Assembly (NCBI GenBank): GCA_963815965.1
Contig: CAWFIT010000004.1
Location: 1-64,000, forward strand
Direction: 5' to 3'
From: DASVFB01 sp963815965
Lineage (GTDB): Bacteria > Actinomycetota > Thermoleophilia > Gaiellales > Gaiellaceae
DNA length: 64,000 nt
Shown here: positions 53,035 to 61,533 of the stretch, in pieces
Layout of the letters: each line of letters opens with the position of its first letter
How positions within the stretch are numbered: the first letter of the stretch is position 1
Made by a program: the position numbers and the translations under genes
The notes under the pieces: model-generated
Told to the model about the DNA's origin: nothing
The model's database searches: none
The model's input: only the letters and a program-made list of their open reading frames with translations

Positions 53035-53492
53035 CCCGCGTCCGGCCGGCAACGGTCGAAGACGCAGAGCTGCTCGTGGCCTGGCACGCCGATCCGGAGG
53101 TCTCGCGTTACTGGGACGGCGAGACGTTCACACGCGAGGAGATGGTGTCGCGGCTCTCACGTCGTGACGTCGACTCGTTCATCGTCGAAGCGGCCGACGA
53201 GCCGGTCGGCTACATCCAGGCGTGGTGGGAGGAAGGATCGCCGGACCAGGGCGGCATCGACATGTTCCTCGTGCCGAAGGCGCGAGGACACGGGCTCGGC
53301 CCGGACGCGGCGCGCGCCCTCGTGAGCCATCTCCGCGAGGACCGGGGCTGGACACGGGTGACCGTCGATCCGTACGAGTGGAACGGCTCAGCGATTCGCG
53401 CGTGGCAAAAGGCAGGCTTCGAAGAGACGGAGCGCCGGCCGGCCGACGTCGAGCACGCCGCGCCGTGGGTGCTCATGGTTTGGGAGGGCTAA
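53007..53492 (+). CDS. GNAT family N-acetyltransferase (AAC(6')-Ib-like)
   Basis: A 161-residue acetyltransferase: 'LVAWHADPEVSRYWDGETFT', 'EPVGYIQAWWEE', acetyl-CoA loop 'VPKARGHGLGPDAARALV', and 'VDPYEWNGSAIRAWQKAGFEE'. This order matches the aminoglycoside 6'-acetyltransferase-like group, though many are housekeeping enzymes and resistance cannot be inferred. ATG 53007 lies inside the previous gene, implying coupling. Its stop overlaps the convergent cyclase gene by four bases. Confidence 0.88.
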   Translation: MGLQLHGTLTRVRPATVEDAELLVAWHADPEVSRYWDGETFTREEMVSRLSRRDVDSFIVEAADEPVGYIQAWWEEGSPDQGGIDMFLVPKARGHGLGPDAARALVSHLREDRGWTRVTVDPYEWNGSAIRAWQKAGFEETERRPADVEHAAPWVLMVWEG

Positions 53493-54838
53493 ACGGCCTT
53501 CTCCAGAGCGTCCAGCCGGTACGCCTCGAGCGGCTCGGCCTTGCCCTTGACATAGAGCGGCGGCAGTTTCTCGGCAACCGACCCCGCAGGGAGCCGGTCG
53601 TACGTCGCATTGCTGATCAGCACAGCGGCCGGAACGGCGGCTTGCTCGAGCCTCGCAGCGACGTTCACCGTGTCGCCGACAATGCCGTGCTTGCGGTGCC
53701 CGGTCGCGCCGCCTACGACCGCGGCGACTGCGGTGCCGCTGTTGACACCGACTCGGAAGCGCGGCCAGTCCTCGCGTCCGACCCGATCCGCGGTGCGTAC
53801 GAGTGTCAGCGCAGCACGCGCTGCACGGAGCGGATGATCCGGCGTGTCGCCCTGCTTGTTGAAGATCACCATCAGCTCGTCGCCGACGATCTGGTGGACT
53901 TCGCCGCGCTCGCCCTCCATCAACGGGACGATCGCGCCGAAGTACGCGTTCAGCATCGCGGTGACGTCCTCCGGATCGTGCCGCTCCGAGAACGACGTGA
54001 AGCCGCTCAGGTCTGCGAGGAGCACGCTGACGTCGCGTGCGCCGGCAAGTGTCTGGTCCAGGTAGAGCGCGCTGAAACGCTCTTCGTGCCATTCGTTGCG
54101 CGCCGTCTCGGCGATGAGGAGGAACGACGCGAGCATCAACAGGTGCCATTCCCACCACGACGCGTGCCAGTTGCGCGCCCAGGCGATGACGATCATCGCC
54201 TCTGCGAGCAGGGCGAACGCGACCGTGACCGCGATCACGAACCGGGCATTGCGCCGCCGGTAGAGGCGGAGATAGCCGAGCGCCGCAAGCGAGTAGAACG
54301 CGATCCCGACGCCGGCGAGGGCCAGTTGCCAACCGTCGAGCTGCTCTTGCGCGAGCGGCGCGTCGAGCGGCGGCAGCTTTGCCAGCGAGACGACGCCCCA
54401 CGCGACAAGGATCGCAGCGACCGCGCCGAGCGCGAACGGGGCGATGCGGAGGATTCGGGTCGACGCGAGTGGCCCGAACTCGATCGCCGACAGTGCCGCG
54501 AACGCCGAGGCGATGATGAGGCCGATCGGTGTCGCGAGCTCGAAGCCGGCGTTCTTCCCGACGAGCACTCCTGGAGTGGCGAGGGCGTGCAGGCCGAGGA
54601 AGCCGGCGCTCACCAGGCACGCGAGCGAGACGAGGAAAAGGCGGGCGTCGCGGCGCCGGCGGCCGGCGCTGCTGACGGCCCAGCCAACGGCGACGCTTGC
54701 GGCCGCCGCGGTCAGCACCGTCCAGAAGTGCGCAGGGTGGCTCTCCCAGACCTTGTCGATGTTCGGCCGCGCGAGCAGGGCGGCGAAGGCGGCGACGGGG
54801 ACGGCGACCGCGGCGATCCATACTGGGCGGACGGCCAT
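53489..54838 (-). CDS. Membrane class III adenylate/guanylate cyclase
   Basis: A 449-residue protein with about six to seven N-terminal membrane helices (residues 5-255) and a C-terminal class III catalytic domain: 'VSVLLADLSGFTSFSERHDPE' (first metal Asp), 'VGDELMVIFNKQGD' (second metal Asp), 'VGVNSGTAVAAVVGG', 'GIVGDTVNVAARLEQ' (transition-state Asn/Arg region). It makes cAMP or cGMP in response to a membrane signal. ATG 54838 is preferred; the frame also opens at 54883. Confidence 0.9.
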   Translation of the reverse strand: MAVRPVWIAAVAVPVAAFAALLARPNIDKVWESHPAHFWTVLTAAAASVAVGWAVSSAGRRRRDARLFLVSLACLVSAGFLGLHALATPGVLVGKNAGFELATPIGLIIASAFAALSAIEFGPLASTRILRIAPFALGAVAAILVAWGVVSLAKLPPLDAPLAQEQLDGWQLALAGVGIAFYSLAALGYLRLYRRRNARFVIAVTVAFALLAEAMIVIAWARNWHASWWEWHLLMLASFLLIAETARNEWHEERFSALYLDQTLAGARDVSVLLADLSGFTSFSERHDPEDVTAMLNAYFGAIVPLMEGERGEVHQIVGDELMVIFNKQGDTPDHPLRAARAALTLVRTADRVGREDWPRFRVGVNSGTAVAAVVGGATGHRKHGIVGDTVNVAARLEQAAVPAAVLISNATYDRLPAGSVAEKLPPLYVKGKAEPLEAYRLDALEKAV

Positions 54839-55002
54839 TGGCCTTGTATCTACAAGGCCGGACCTGGCACGCGCAACTCGCACCCGCTACGCTTGGTCGG
54901 TGATGTTCCGGGACACGCGCCGCTGAACGCCACCGCCTCGCGCCCTCGTGGCGCGCTTCCGCGTCCCCAATATCCTCTGCTAGCCGTGAACCGGGTGCAG
55001 TC

Positions 55003-56889
55003 GTGACCGTGCTCTTGCCCGACGGGTCGAAGCTCGAGCTGCCGGACGGCGCCACCGGCCTCGACGCCGCGCGCGCGATCGGGCCGAAGCTGGCCGAGCA
55101 AGCCGTCCTGCTCCGCTCGAACGGACAGGTCAAGGACTTGCGCCTGCCGCTCGAGGACGGGGAGCAGATCCAGATCCTGACCACGAGGGACAAGGACGAC
55201 CCCGACGCGCTGGCCGTGCTGCGTCACTCCTCTGCCCATCTTCTCGCCGAGGCCGTTCGACGGCTGTACCCGGGCGTGAAGATCGCGATCGGCCCGCCGA
55301 TCGAGAACGGCTTCTACTACGACTTCGAGTTTCCCGAGCCCATTCACGAGGCGGACCTCGGGCGGATCGAGGAGGAGATCCGGCACGAGCTGCAGGAAGG
55401 CCGCGCGTGGAGCCGGGAGGAAATCGGCGCCGACGAGGCTAAGGCGAGGTTCAAGAACGAGCCGTACAAGGTCGAGCTCGTCGACACCGCAGAGGGCCAG
55501 ATCAGCCTCTACACACAGGGCGACTTCACCGACCTCTGCCGCGGCCCGCACCTCCAGGATTCCAAGCCGATCAAGGCGCTCAAGCTCACGTCGCTCGCCG
55601 GCGCCTACTGGCGCGGCGACGTGAACAACAAGCAGCTGACGCGGATCTACGGCACCGCCTTCTACGACCAGAAGGACCTCGACGCATACCTGGAGCGGGT
55701 CGAGCGCGCGAGGGTGCGCGACCACCGCCGGCTCGGGCCGCAGCTCGACCTGCTGCACTGGACCGAGTACGCGCCCGCCGCCGCGCTCTGGCATCCGAAG
55801 GGGATGGCGCTCTACAACGCGCTCGACGACATGCGCCGTCGGGAGAACGCCAGGCGCGGCTACCTCGAGGTGAAGACGCCGCTGATGTGGGACATCGAAC
55901 TGTGGAAGCGCAGCGGCCACTGGGACAAGTACCGCGAGCACATCTTCTTGATCCCCTACGGCGACGAGCAGCTGTACGGCCTGAAGCCGATGAACTGCCC
56001 CGGCCACATGCTGCTGTTCGCGTCCAGGCAGCGGTCGTACAAGGACCTGCCGCTTCGCTTCGCGGAACCGACCGTGCTCCATCGCGACGAGCCCGTCGGC
56101 GCGTTGCACGGTCTCCTTCGCGCGCGCCAATTCCAGCAGGACGACGCGCACGTCTTCTGCACGCCGGAGCAGATCGAGGCGGAGATCGACGCGATGTTCG
56201 ACTACCTCGACTTCCTCTACGACAAATTCGGCGTGCGCGAGATCGCAAGCGCGGAGCTTGCGACCCGGCCCGACAACAAGCTCGGCACCGACGAGGACTG
56301 GGACTACACCGAGCGCGTGCTGCGGAACGCGATCGATCGCATGGGCCTCCGTTACCGGATCGCCGAGGGCGAGGGCGCGTTCTACGGGCCGAAGATCGAC
56401 TTCTTCCTCGACGACGCGATGGGGCGTCCGTGGCAGATGGGAACGATCCAGCTCGACGGCCAGCAGCCGGCGCGGCTGGACTGCAAGTACGTCGGCGCGG
56501 ACAACGCCGAGCACATGCCATGGGTCATCCACCGCGCGCTCTTCGGCTCGATCGAGCGCTTCATCGGCATCCTGATCGAGCACTACGGCGGCGCCTTCCC
56601 GTTCTGGCTCGCGCCGGTCCAGATCAGGATCCTGCCCGTCGGCGAGGCGCACCGCGAGGCGGCGGAGGCGCTGGCCGCGAAGCTCCCGGACTACCGCGTC
56701 GAGGTGGACGGCTCGGACGACACGGTCGGCAAGCGGATCCGCAACGCCGAGGTGGAGAAGGTCCCCTACGTGATCGTCTTCGGGGAGAAAGAGTCCGACG
56801 ACTCGCTGGCCGTCCGCGAGCACGGCGGCAAGCAGCGCACGATCGCGCTTGCTGAGTTGAACGAGGAATTGAAACTCCTTAGCGCGTGA
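55003..56889 (+). CDS. thrS: Threonine--tRNA ligase
   Basis: A 628-residue class II synthetase that charges tRNA-Thr. TGS domain is about 1-62. The editing domain has the H-x3-H at 75-79 ('HSSAH') and a 'DFTDLCRGPHL' motif. The catalytic core includes zinc-site Cys332 in 'MNCPGHM', motif 2 'LHRDEPVGALHGLLRARQF', motif 3 'GSIERFIGILIEH', and the C-terminal anticodon domain 'APVQIRILPVGEAH'. GTG 55003 gives the standard N-terminus. It leads the thrS-infC-rpmI-rplT set. Confidence 0.96.
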   Translation: MTVLLPDGSKLELPDGATGLDAARAIGPKLAEQAVLLRSNGQVKDLRLPLEDGEQIQILTTRDKDDPDALAVLRHSSAHLLAEAVRRLYPGVKIAIGPPIENGFYYDFEFPEPIHEADLGRIEEEIRHELQEGRAWSREEIGADEAKARFKNEPYKVELVDTAEGQISLYTQGDFTDLCRGPHLQDSKPIKALKLTSLAGAYWRGDVNNKQLTRIYGTAFYDQKDLDAYLERVERARVRDHRRLGPQLDLLHWTEYAPAAALWHPKGMALYNALDDMRRRENARRGYLEVKTPLMWDIELWKRSGHWDKYREHIFLIPYGDEQLYGLKPMNCPGHMLLFASRQRSYKDLPLRFAEPTVLHRDEPVGALHGLLRARQFQQDDAHVFCTPEQIEAEIDAMFDYLDFLYDKFGVREIASAELATRPDNKLGTDEDWDYTERVLRNAIDRMGLRYRIAEGEGAFYGPKIDFFLDDAMGRPWQMGTIQLDGQQPARLDCKYVGADNAEHMPWVIHRALFGSIERFIGILIEHYGGAFPFWLAPVQIRILPVGEAHREAAEALAAKLPDYRVEVDGSDDTVGKRIRNAEVEKVPYVIVFGEKESDDSLAVREHGGKQRTIALAELNEELKLLSA

Positions 56890-57037
56890 GTTCTCTCGCG
56901 CTTCTGACGCTCCGCTGGCAAGCGAGGGCGGAGGGCACAGTGTGGATAACACGGGCCCGGTAGTCATCGCGCCGCCAACGGGGCGAGTCGCCCGCGGAGC
57001 CGGGCTCCGCCCGGCGGGAGCGGGCGGCGGTCAGAAG

Positions 57038-57177
57038 TGCGAGAGCTTGCTACTCTCACGGTCTGAAAGCAGGGGCGGACCGCTTCCTCACCTCCGGGGC
57101 CGAGGCCTATCGGAGGTTCAACCGAGTCGTGACGACGAGGAAAACGGCCGCTGCTTGCAGCGGTTTTGGTCGTCGAA
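57038..57177 (+). promoter_or_regulatory. Structured infC leader with terminator-like attenuator
   Basis: The 321-base gap after thrS holds successive hairpins: GTGCGAGAG/CTCTCAC (57038-57060), CGGTCTG/CGGACCG (57059-57065 with 57076-57082), ACCTCCG/CGGAGGT (57090-57096 with 57111-57117), then CCGCTGC/GCAGCGG (57148-57163) running into TTTT. Such a leader fits autoregulation by a ribosomal protein, as L20 does for infC-rpmI-rplT in other bacteria; the identity here is inference. Confidence 0.5.
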
Positions 57178-57196
57178 CGAGGAGGATAACCACGAC

Positions 57197-57214
57197 TTGG
57201 TGAGAGCTTCTTGA
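57197..57214 (+). other. Five-codon mini-ORF overlapping the infC start
   Basis: TTG-GTG-AGA-GCT-TCT-TGA lies 11 bases after the strong GGAGG at 57181-57185. Its TGA stop overlaps the infC TTG start (TTGA). The strong ribosome-binding site therefore serves the mini-ORF better than infC, suggesting re-initiation. Confidence 0.35.
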
Positions 57215-57900
57215 GGCCCAGACGTCGCGCTCCGGAGCCGGCGCGTCCGGTCGTACAGCAGGCGAGGATCAACGAAGGCATTCGCGCCCCGAAGGTGAGG
57301 CTGGTCGACGAGGACGGCGCCCAGATCGGAATCAAGACGACGAAGGACGCCATGGACTACGCCTTCTCGAAGAACCTCGACCTCGTCGAGGTCGCCGCGC
57401 AGGCGGATCCGCCGGTCGCCCGGGTCATGGACTACGGCAAGTACCGGTACGAGCAGGAGCAGAAGGCCAAGCTCGCGCGCAAGCACCAGATCCAGATCAA
57501 CATCAAGGAGATCAAGCTCAGGCCGAAGATCGGGATCCACGACTACAACACCAAGAAGGGCCACGTCGAGCGCTTCCTCAACCAGCGCGCGAAGGTCAAG
57601 GTCACGATCATGTTCCGCGGTCGCGAGCAGTACCACCCGGAGCGAGGTCGCGATCTGCTGATGCGGCTCGCCGACGACGTGAAGGAGATCGGGCAGATCG
57701 AATCTCCGCCGCTGCAGGACGGACGGAACATGGTGATGGTGTTGGGCCCAACGAAGAACGCGGGAGTTGCAAAAGACGATGCCAAAGCAGAAGACACACA
57801 GCGGAGCGAAGAAGCGGTTCAAGGTGACCGGGACGGGCAAGATCCTGCGTCGGCGGGCGATGGCCAGCCACCTGCTCGAGAAGAAGTCGCCCAAGCGTAA
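57211..57900 (+). CDS. infC: Translation initiation factor IF-3
   Basis: IF-3 prevents premature joining of subunits and proofreads initiation. The N-domain 'RINEGIRAPKVRLVDEDGAQIGI' (parts) and C-domain 'KEIKLRPKIGIHDYNTK', 'VKVTIMFRGREQYHPE', 'NMVMVLGPTK' are complete by residue about 180. A 50-residue acidic tail follows, which the family does not need, and it overlaps rpmI by 122 bases. TTG 57211 is the only usual start codon between the in-frame stop at 57187 and the first conserved residues; rare starts are typical of infC. Confidence 0.93.
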   Translation: MRPRRRAPEPARPVVQQARINEGIRAPKVRLVDEDGAQIGIKTTKDAMDYAFSKNLDLVEVAAQADPPVARVMDYGKYRYEQEQKAKLARKHQIQINIKEIKLRPKIGIHDYNTKKGHVERFLNQRAKVKVTIMFRGREQYHPERGRDLLMRLADDVKEIGQIESPPLQDGRNMVMVLGPTKNAGVAKDDAKAEDTQRSEEAVQGDRDGQDPASAGDGQPPAREEVAQA

Positions 57901-57976
57901 GCGCAGCTTTCGCAAGGACGTTCCGCTCGCGCGTTCGGACGTCAAGGCGCTCAAGAAACTCTTGGGGAGGGGTTAG
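57779..57976 (+). CDS. rpmI: 50S ribosomal protein L35
   Basis: A 65-residue L35 with the standard N-terminus 'MPKQKTHSGAKKRFKVTGTGK' (first 20 residues match the family) and 'RRRAMASHLLEKKSPKRKR'. ATG 57779 is chosen for this; ATG 57767 would add four residues. It lies partly inside the infC tail in another frame and three bases before rplT. Confidence 0.95.
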   Translation: MPKQKTHSGAKKRFKVTGTGKILRRRAMASHLLEKKSPKRKRSFRKDVPLARSDVKALKKLLGRG

Positions 57977-57979
57977 GCG

Positions 57980-58345
57980 ATGCCGCGCGTCAAGCGTTCG
58001 GTTCACGCGCGCAAGAAGCGCCGCAAGGTTCTCGCGGAGGCGAAGGGCTACTGGGGGCTGAAGAAGTCCTCGTACCGCTACGCGAAGGAGCAGGTCGAGC
58101 ACTCGCTCGTTTACGCGTACCGCGACCGGAAGAACAAGAAGCGGACGTTCCGGCGGCTGTGGATCATCCGAATCAACGCTGCGGCTCGGCAAAACGGCCT
58201 CTCGTACAACCAGTTCATGGCCGGGCTGCGCGAGGCGGAGATTCCGCTCGATCGCAAGGTGCTCGCAGAGCTCGCCGTGAACGACCCGCAGGCGTTCGGC
58301 GCGATCGCTCAGCAGGCGAAGTCCGCGCTCGAAGCCAAAGCCTGA
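57980..58345 (+). CDS. rplT: 50S ribosomal protein L20
   Basis: A 121-residue L20, an early 23S rRNA binder: 'MPRVKRSVHARKKRRKVL', 'AKGYWGLKKSSYRYAKEQV', 'WIIRINAAARQNGLSYNQF'. The length is normal. In several bacteria L20 represses the infC-rpmI-rplT transcript, fitting the leader here. Its stop overlaps the next frame by CTGA. Confidence 0.96.
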   Translation: MPRVKRSVHARKKRRKVLAEAKGYWGLKKSSYRYAKEQVEHSLVYAYRDRKNKKRTFRRLWIIRINAAARQNGLSYNQFMAGLREAEIPLDRKVLAELAVNDPQAFGAIAQQAKSALEAKA

Positions 58346-59274
58346 GCCAACGCGCCGTCTTCGAGGAGCAGGCCCGGCAGTGCGAGGGCCGCTCGGCTCT
58401 GTACGCGCAACTCTGCAGGCGCTTTGCGGACGATCCGGCCGTAGCCGCGATCGTGGGCGACGACCCTGAGTGGGATATGCCTCTGCGCCTGCTCGGCGGA
58501 CTGCACTTCCTCGTGCTCGCGGGCGGCGCGTCGTGGGACGACCCGGTCGAACAGCACGGCGAGTTCCTGCGCGGCTTCGTCCGCGAGCAGTCCGTGCAGA
58601 CGAACGAGGTGCAGCGCTCGTGGATGCTGCTGCCCTGCTTTCTGCGTGCGGCGCAGCTGCTCGACGTCGACGAGCTGGACGTCGTGGAGCTCGGACCGAG
58701 TGCAGGGCTGAACCTCGCCTGGGACGGCTACCGCCACTCCTACGCGGCCGGCGAGTGGGGGCCGGCCGGTGCGAGGCTCACGTTGTCAGGCGTCGAGCGC
58801 TCGCCGGTTCCGGCAGCGTTGCTCGATGTCGCTCCGCGCGTAACGCGTCGCGTCGGCATCGACCTGGCGCCGATCGACGTAACGACCGACGACGGCGCGC
58901 GGCTCCTGGAGTGCTTCGTGTGGGCGGGTCAGGACGAGCGGCTCGAGCGCCTGCAGCGCGCGATCGAGGTCGTCCGGGCCAACCCGCCGGAGCTCGTGCG
59001 CGGCGATCTCGCGCGCGAGCTGCCAAACGTGCTGCGCGACAGGCCGACGCTCGTATTCGAGACGGCGGCGTTCCCCTACGTCTCCGACGAGACGCGCATT
59101 GACGTGCGGGAGACCCTCTCGCGGGCGACCAGGCCCATCGCACTCGTCACTGCCGGGAGACCGCGCGGCGGAGGTGACGGGTGGGGCATGCGCATCGCGC
59201 GGTATCCCGAGGGAGAGCGCGAGTTCGTCGGCCATGCCGACTTCCACGGCGCCTGGCTGGACTACACGCTGTGA
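58342..59274 (+). CDS. DUF2332 family protein
   Basis: A protein of about 310 residues of the DUF2332 family: 'FEEQARQCEGRSALYAQL', 'MPLRLLGGLHFLVLAGG', 'LDVVELGPSAGLNLAWDGY' (a Rossmann-like motif suggesting SAM binding), 'LVFETAAFPYVSDETR'. No ATG/GTG/TTG is found before the first conserved residues. The frame could start at CTG 58342, overlapping the rplT stop, or inside rplT. Likely a methyltransferase-like enzyme; function unknown. The trmH gene overlaps its stop. Confidence 0.85.
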   Translation: MSQRAVFEEQARQCEGRSALYAQLCRRFADDPAVAAIVGDDPEWDMPLRLLGGLHFLVLAGGASWDDPVEQHGEFLRGFVREQSVQTNEVQRSWMLLPCFLRAAQLLDVDELDVVELGPSAGLNLAWDGYRHSYAAGEWGPAGARLTLSGVERSPVPAALLDVAPRVTRRVGIDLAPIDVTTDDGARLLECFVWAGQDERLERLQRAIEVVRANPPELVRGDLARELPNVLRDRPTLVFETAAFPYVSDETRIDVRETLSRATRPIALVTAGRPRGGGDGWGMRIARYPEGEREFVGHADFHGAWLDYTL

Positions 59275-59945
59275 TCACGTCGGCGCACAATCCGAAGCTG
59301 AAGCTGATCCGCCGGCTCCTGGAGTCACGGCGGCAGCGCGAGAAGGAAAGGCTCTTCGTCTGCGAGGGCGAAGACCTCGTCGACGCCGCGCGAGCCGCCG
59401 GCATCGAGCCGGTCGAGCTGCTCGTCGCGGGCGAGGACGTCGACTCTGCCCTTGTCGCCGAGCTGTCGACGCTCGGTCACCCGCCGCGCGTGATCGGCGT
59501 CTACCGGCGCGACGACCTGCCTAGCGGGGCGCTGCCACTCGCTCTCGCGCTGTGGCACGTCGGTGATCCGGGCAACGTCGGGACGCTGCTACGGACAGCC
59601 GACGCGTTCGGGGCGGGAGTCGCCCTCTCGGTCGGCTGCGCCGATCCGACCGGGCCGAAGGCGCTCCGGGCGTCGGCAGGCGCGATCTTCCGCGTGCCGG
59701 TGATCCCGTTCGAGGATTCGCCACGTCCGTGGATCGCACTGGTGGCTCATGGAGGCACGTCCCTAGTCCAGGACTCGGGACATGTCTCTGGCTCGTTCGT
59801 GCTCGGGTCGGAACGAGACGGACTGCCACACGACGTCGTCGCGAAGTGCGACGTGCGGGTGACGATCCCGCTCGAGCCAGGCGCCGAGTCGCTCAACGTC
59901 GCAGCGGCAGGCGCGATCGCGCTGTACGAAACACGACGGCGCTGA
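59271..59945 (+). CDS. TrmH/SpoU-family RNA 2'-O-methyltransferase
   Basis: A 224-residue SPOUT enzyme with an N-terminal substrate-binding domain ('SAHNPKLKLIRRLLESRRQR') and a catalytic knot domain: 'LWHVGDPGNVGTLLRTADAFG' (parts; motif 1 Asn/Arg), 'FVLGSERDGLP' (motif 2), 'IPLEPGAESLNVAAAGAIALYE' (parts; motif 3). It methylates a ribose in tRNA or rRNA. GTG 59271 overlaps the preceding stop (GTGA). A 22-base block (59765-59786) shared with pheT encodes 'VQDSGHV', which lies in a linker. Confidence 0.92.
   Translation: MITSAHNPKLKLIRRLLESRRQREKERLFVCEGEDLVDAARAAGIEPVELLVAGEDVDSALVAELSTLGHPPRVIGVYRRDDLPSGALPLALALWHVGDPGNVGTLLRTADAFGAGVALSVGCADPTGPKALRASAGAIFRVPVIPFEDSPRPWIALVAHGGTSLVQDSGHVSGSFVLGSERDGLPHDVVAKCDVRVTIPLEPGAESLNVAAAGAIALYETRRR
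59765..59786 (+). repeat. 22-nt dispersed repeat, copy inside the trmH-family gene
   Basis: AGTCCAGGACTCGGGACATG followed by TC; it matches 63121-63142 in pheT at 21 of 22 bases. It is read as 'VQDSGHV' in a surface linker between catalytic motifs. Confidence 0.7.
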
Positions 59946-60741
59946 CAGCGATCACAGCGAACGCCGCGAGCGCCCACGGCCACCACGCGCGGTCGCCGCC
60001 GCGCCGCTCGTCGAGAATCGCGGCGAGGCCCGGCGTCGGCTCCACGTTCACGCCGTCGACCGACGTCAGCACGTCCCGCGGCAGAACCGCGTGCAGCGTC
60101 AGCGGCGTTTCGGCGTCGACGTTTCGCGCAGCCAGACGAATCTGCGTTCGCGACGTCGTGATCGTCGTCTCCTGCGATCGAGGCTCGGCCCACACGATGA
60201 TCCGCCCGCGCGGGACTCGCGGCAGCTGCAACCCTGCCGTGAAGTCGCGTACGGGAACCGGCCAATCGCTCTCCCATACAGGCACGCGCAGGTCGACGAC
60301 GTCCGTGTACGCGGTCCCGAAGAGCGCGAGCCGGTAGCCGAGGCGGACTGAGTGTGCACCGCCCGGCTGCAGCCAGTCGAAACGGATGCCGTGCGTGCCG
60401 CGCGAAATGCGGAATGTGCCCGGCCGCTTGCCGTCACCCGGGCGGTAGCGCCGGCCGTCGACGACGAGCGAAGGTTGCGCGAACAGCTCGCCTGGATGCA
60501 TCGTGATCTGCCAGGTGGTCGGCGTCGGTTGATTCGCCTTCACGCTCAGGCCCTCCAGCACCTGGAGTACGCCGTCGGAGTCGAGCGTGAAGACCGCGCG
60601 CGCCGAGGTCTCGGTGAGCTTCGCCGCGGCGGATGCGGGCAGCGCGAAGGCGAGCAGGCCGACGACTATCCCGCGGCGTGTGTAACCCAGATCGTGTCCT
60701 CTCCGCCGGAGTACGGCCGTCTGTCGAACCAGCCGTAACAC
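59893..60741 (-). CDS. DUF2207-like exported membrane protein
   Basis: The product has an N-terminal signal or anchor ('GIVVGLLAFALPASAAAKL'), an extracytoplasmic beta-rich domain like the N-terminal part of DUF2207 proteins ('FTLDSDGVLQVLEGLSV', 'GTHGIRFDW', 'LFGTAYTDVVDLRVPVWESDWPVPV'; parts), and a C-terminal helix 'WWPWALAAFAVIAVSAVVF'. The start is uncertain: GTG 60741 (long N-tail) or a rarer codon nearer 60690. The gene overlaps the methyltransferase upstream and trmH downstream (53 bases, convergent). Function unknown. Confidence 0.6.
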   Translation of the reverse strand: MLRLVRQTAVLRRRGHDLGYTRRGIVVGLLAFALPASAAAKLTETSARAVFTLDSDGVLQVLEGLSVKANQPTPTTWQITMHPGELFAQPSLVVDGRRYRPGDGKRPGTFRISRGTHGIRFDWLQPGGAHSVRLGYRLALFGTAYTDVVDLRVPVWESDWPVPVRDFTAGLQLPRVPRGRIIVWAEPRSQETTITTSRTQIRLAARNVDAETPLTLHAVLPRDVLTSVDGVNVEPTPGLAAILDERRGGDRAWWPWALAAFAVIAVSAVVFRTARSRLPLRR

Positions 60742-61370
60742 GAGTCGATCCCAAAGCCCGCGTTCTCGAGCAGTGCGGGCCATTCGTGCGCGTCGAGCCA
60801 CGCGAGCCGCATCGTCGATCGATGCTCCACGCTGCGCACCGAAAGCGTCAGCGTCCGCGCCTGCTCGTCCCAGTCGGCGCGCTCGTAGATCTCCGGCTCC
60901 CGCTCGAGCCAGCGGCCGTTCGTCTCCTCGATGTCGTCGCGCGATGGCGCGAAGACGTCGAAGACGAAATGGCCGTCCGGCCGGAGCATCCCGCGCACCG
61001 CGCGCAGCGCCCTGCGCCGGTCCTCGTCCGTGTCGAGGTGGAGCAGCGAGCGGAACGGGATGATGACGAGCGGCACCTGCTCGTCGACGGGTGGCTCGCG
61101 CAGGTCACCGAGGCGAAGATCCAGCGTCGTGCCCGCGAGCTTGGCGCGCTCCGCGCAGACCTCGAGCATCCCGCGCGAGGAATCGACGCCGATGACCGGG
61201 ATGCCGTCGCACGCGATCGGCACCGCGATCCGCCCCGTTCCTACGCCGAGCTCGACGACCGGGCCGTCGCCGCCCCAGCGCCGCGCCTCCTCGAGGTAGA
61301 ACGGCACGTCCTCCGTGACGCTGCGGCTCCACGGGTCGTAGATCCGAGCGATGGCGTCGTATTCGCTCAC
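60666..61370 (-). CDS. Class I SAM-dependent methyltransferase
   Basis: A 234-residue methyltransferase: N-terminal 'YDAIARIYDPWSRSVTEDVPFY', motif I 'VVELGVGTGRIAVPIA', post I 'VIGVDSSRGMLEVCAERA', motif II 'PLVIIPFRSLLHL', motif III 'LRPDGHFVFDVFAP'. Substrate is unknown. ATG 61370. It is divergent from pheS, with about 130-160 bases between starts. Confidence 0.9.
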   Translation of the reverse strand: MSEYDAIARIYDPWSRSVTEDVPFYLEEARRWGGDGPVVELGVGTGRIAVPIACDGIPVIGVDSSRGMLEVCAERAKLAGTTLDLRLGDLREPPVDEQVPLVIIPFRSLLHLDTDEDRRRALRAVRGMLRPDGHFVFDVFAPSRDDIEETNGRWLEREPEIYERADWDEQARTLTLSVRSVEHRSTMRLAWLDAHEWPALLENAGFGIDSCYGWFDRRPYSGGEDTIWVTHAAG

Positions 61371-61428
61371 GGAATCACGCTATCGTTACCGCGTGGCCGC
61401 GACGTGCAGCGCCTTCCTGTTTCTCCGG

Positions 61429-61447
61429 CCCCGGCTCATCGCCGGGG
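61429..61447 (+). promoter_or_regulatory. Hairpin in the pheS leader
   Basis: Seven-pair stem CCCCGGC/GCCGGGG with a five-base loop TCATC lies in the region before pheS. A related GCCGGGGCGA follows at 61480, which could pair alternatively. No T-box or leader peptide is recognised. Confidence 0.3.
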
Positions 61448-61533
61448 ACGGACGCTAGCGCGCCCGATCCTTCCGACGAGCCGGGGCGATACCGCTTCGG
61501 ATGAACGTGGACCAACAGGGAGAATCAACCACC

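Noticed and set aside
54850..56967. 705-codon minus-strand frame opposite thrS
   Set aside because: Leu/Val/Arg/Glu shadow frame common opposite GC-rich genes; thrS is unambiguous.
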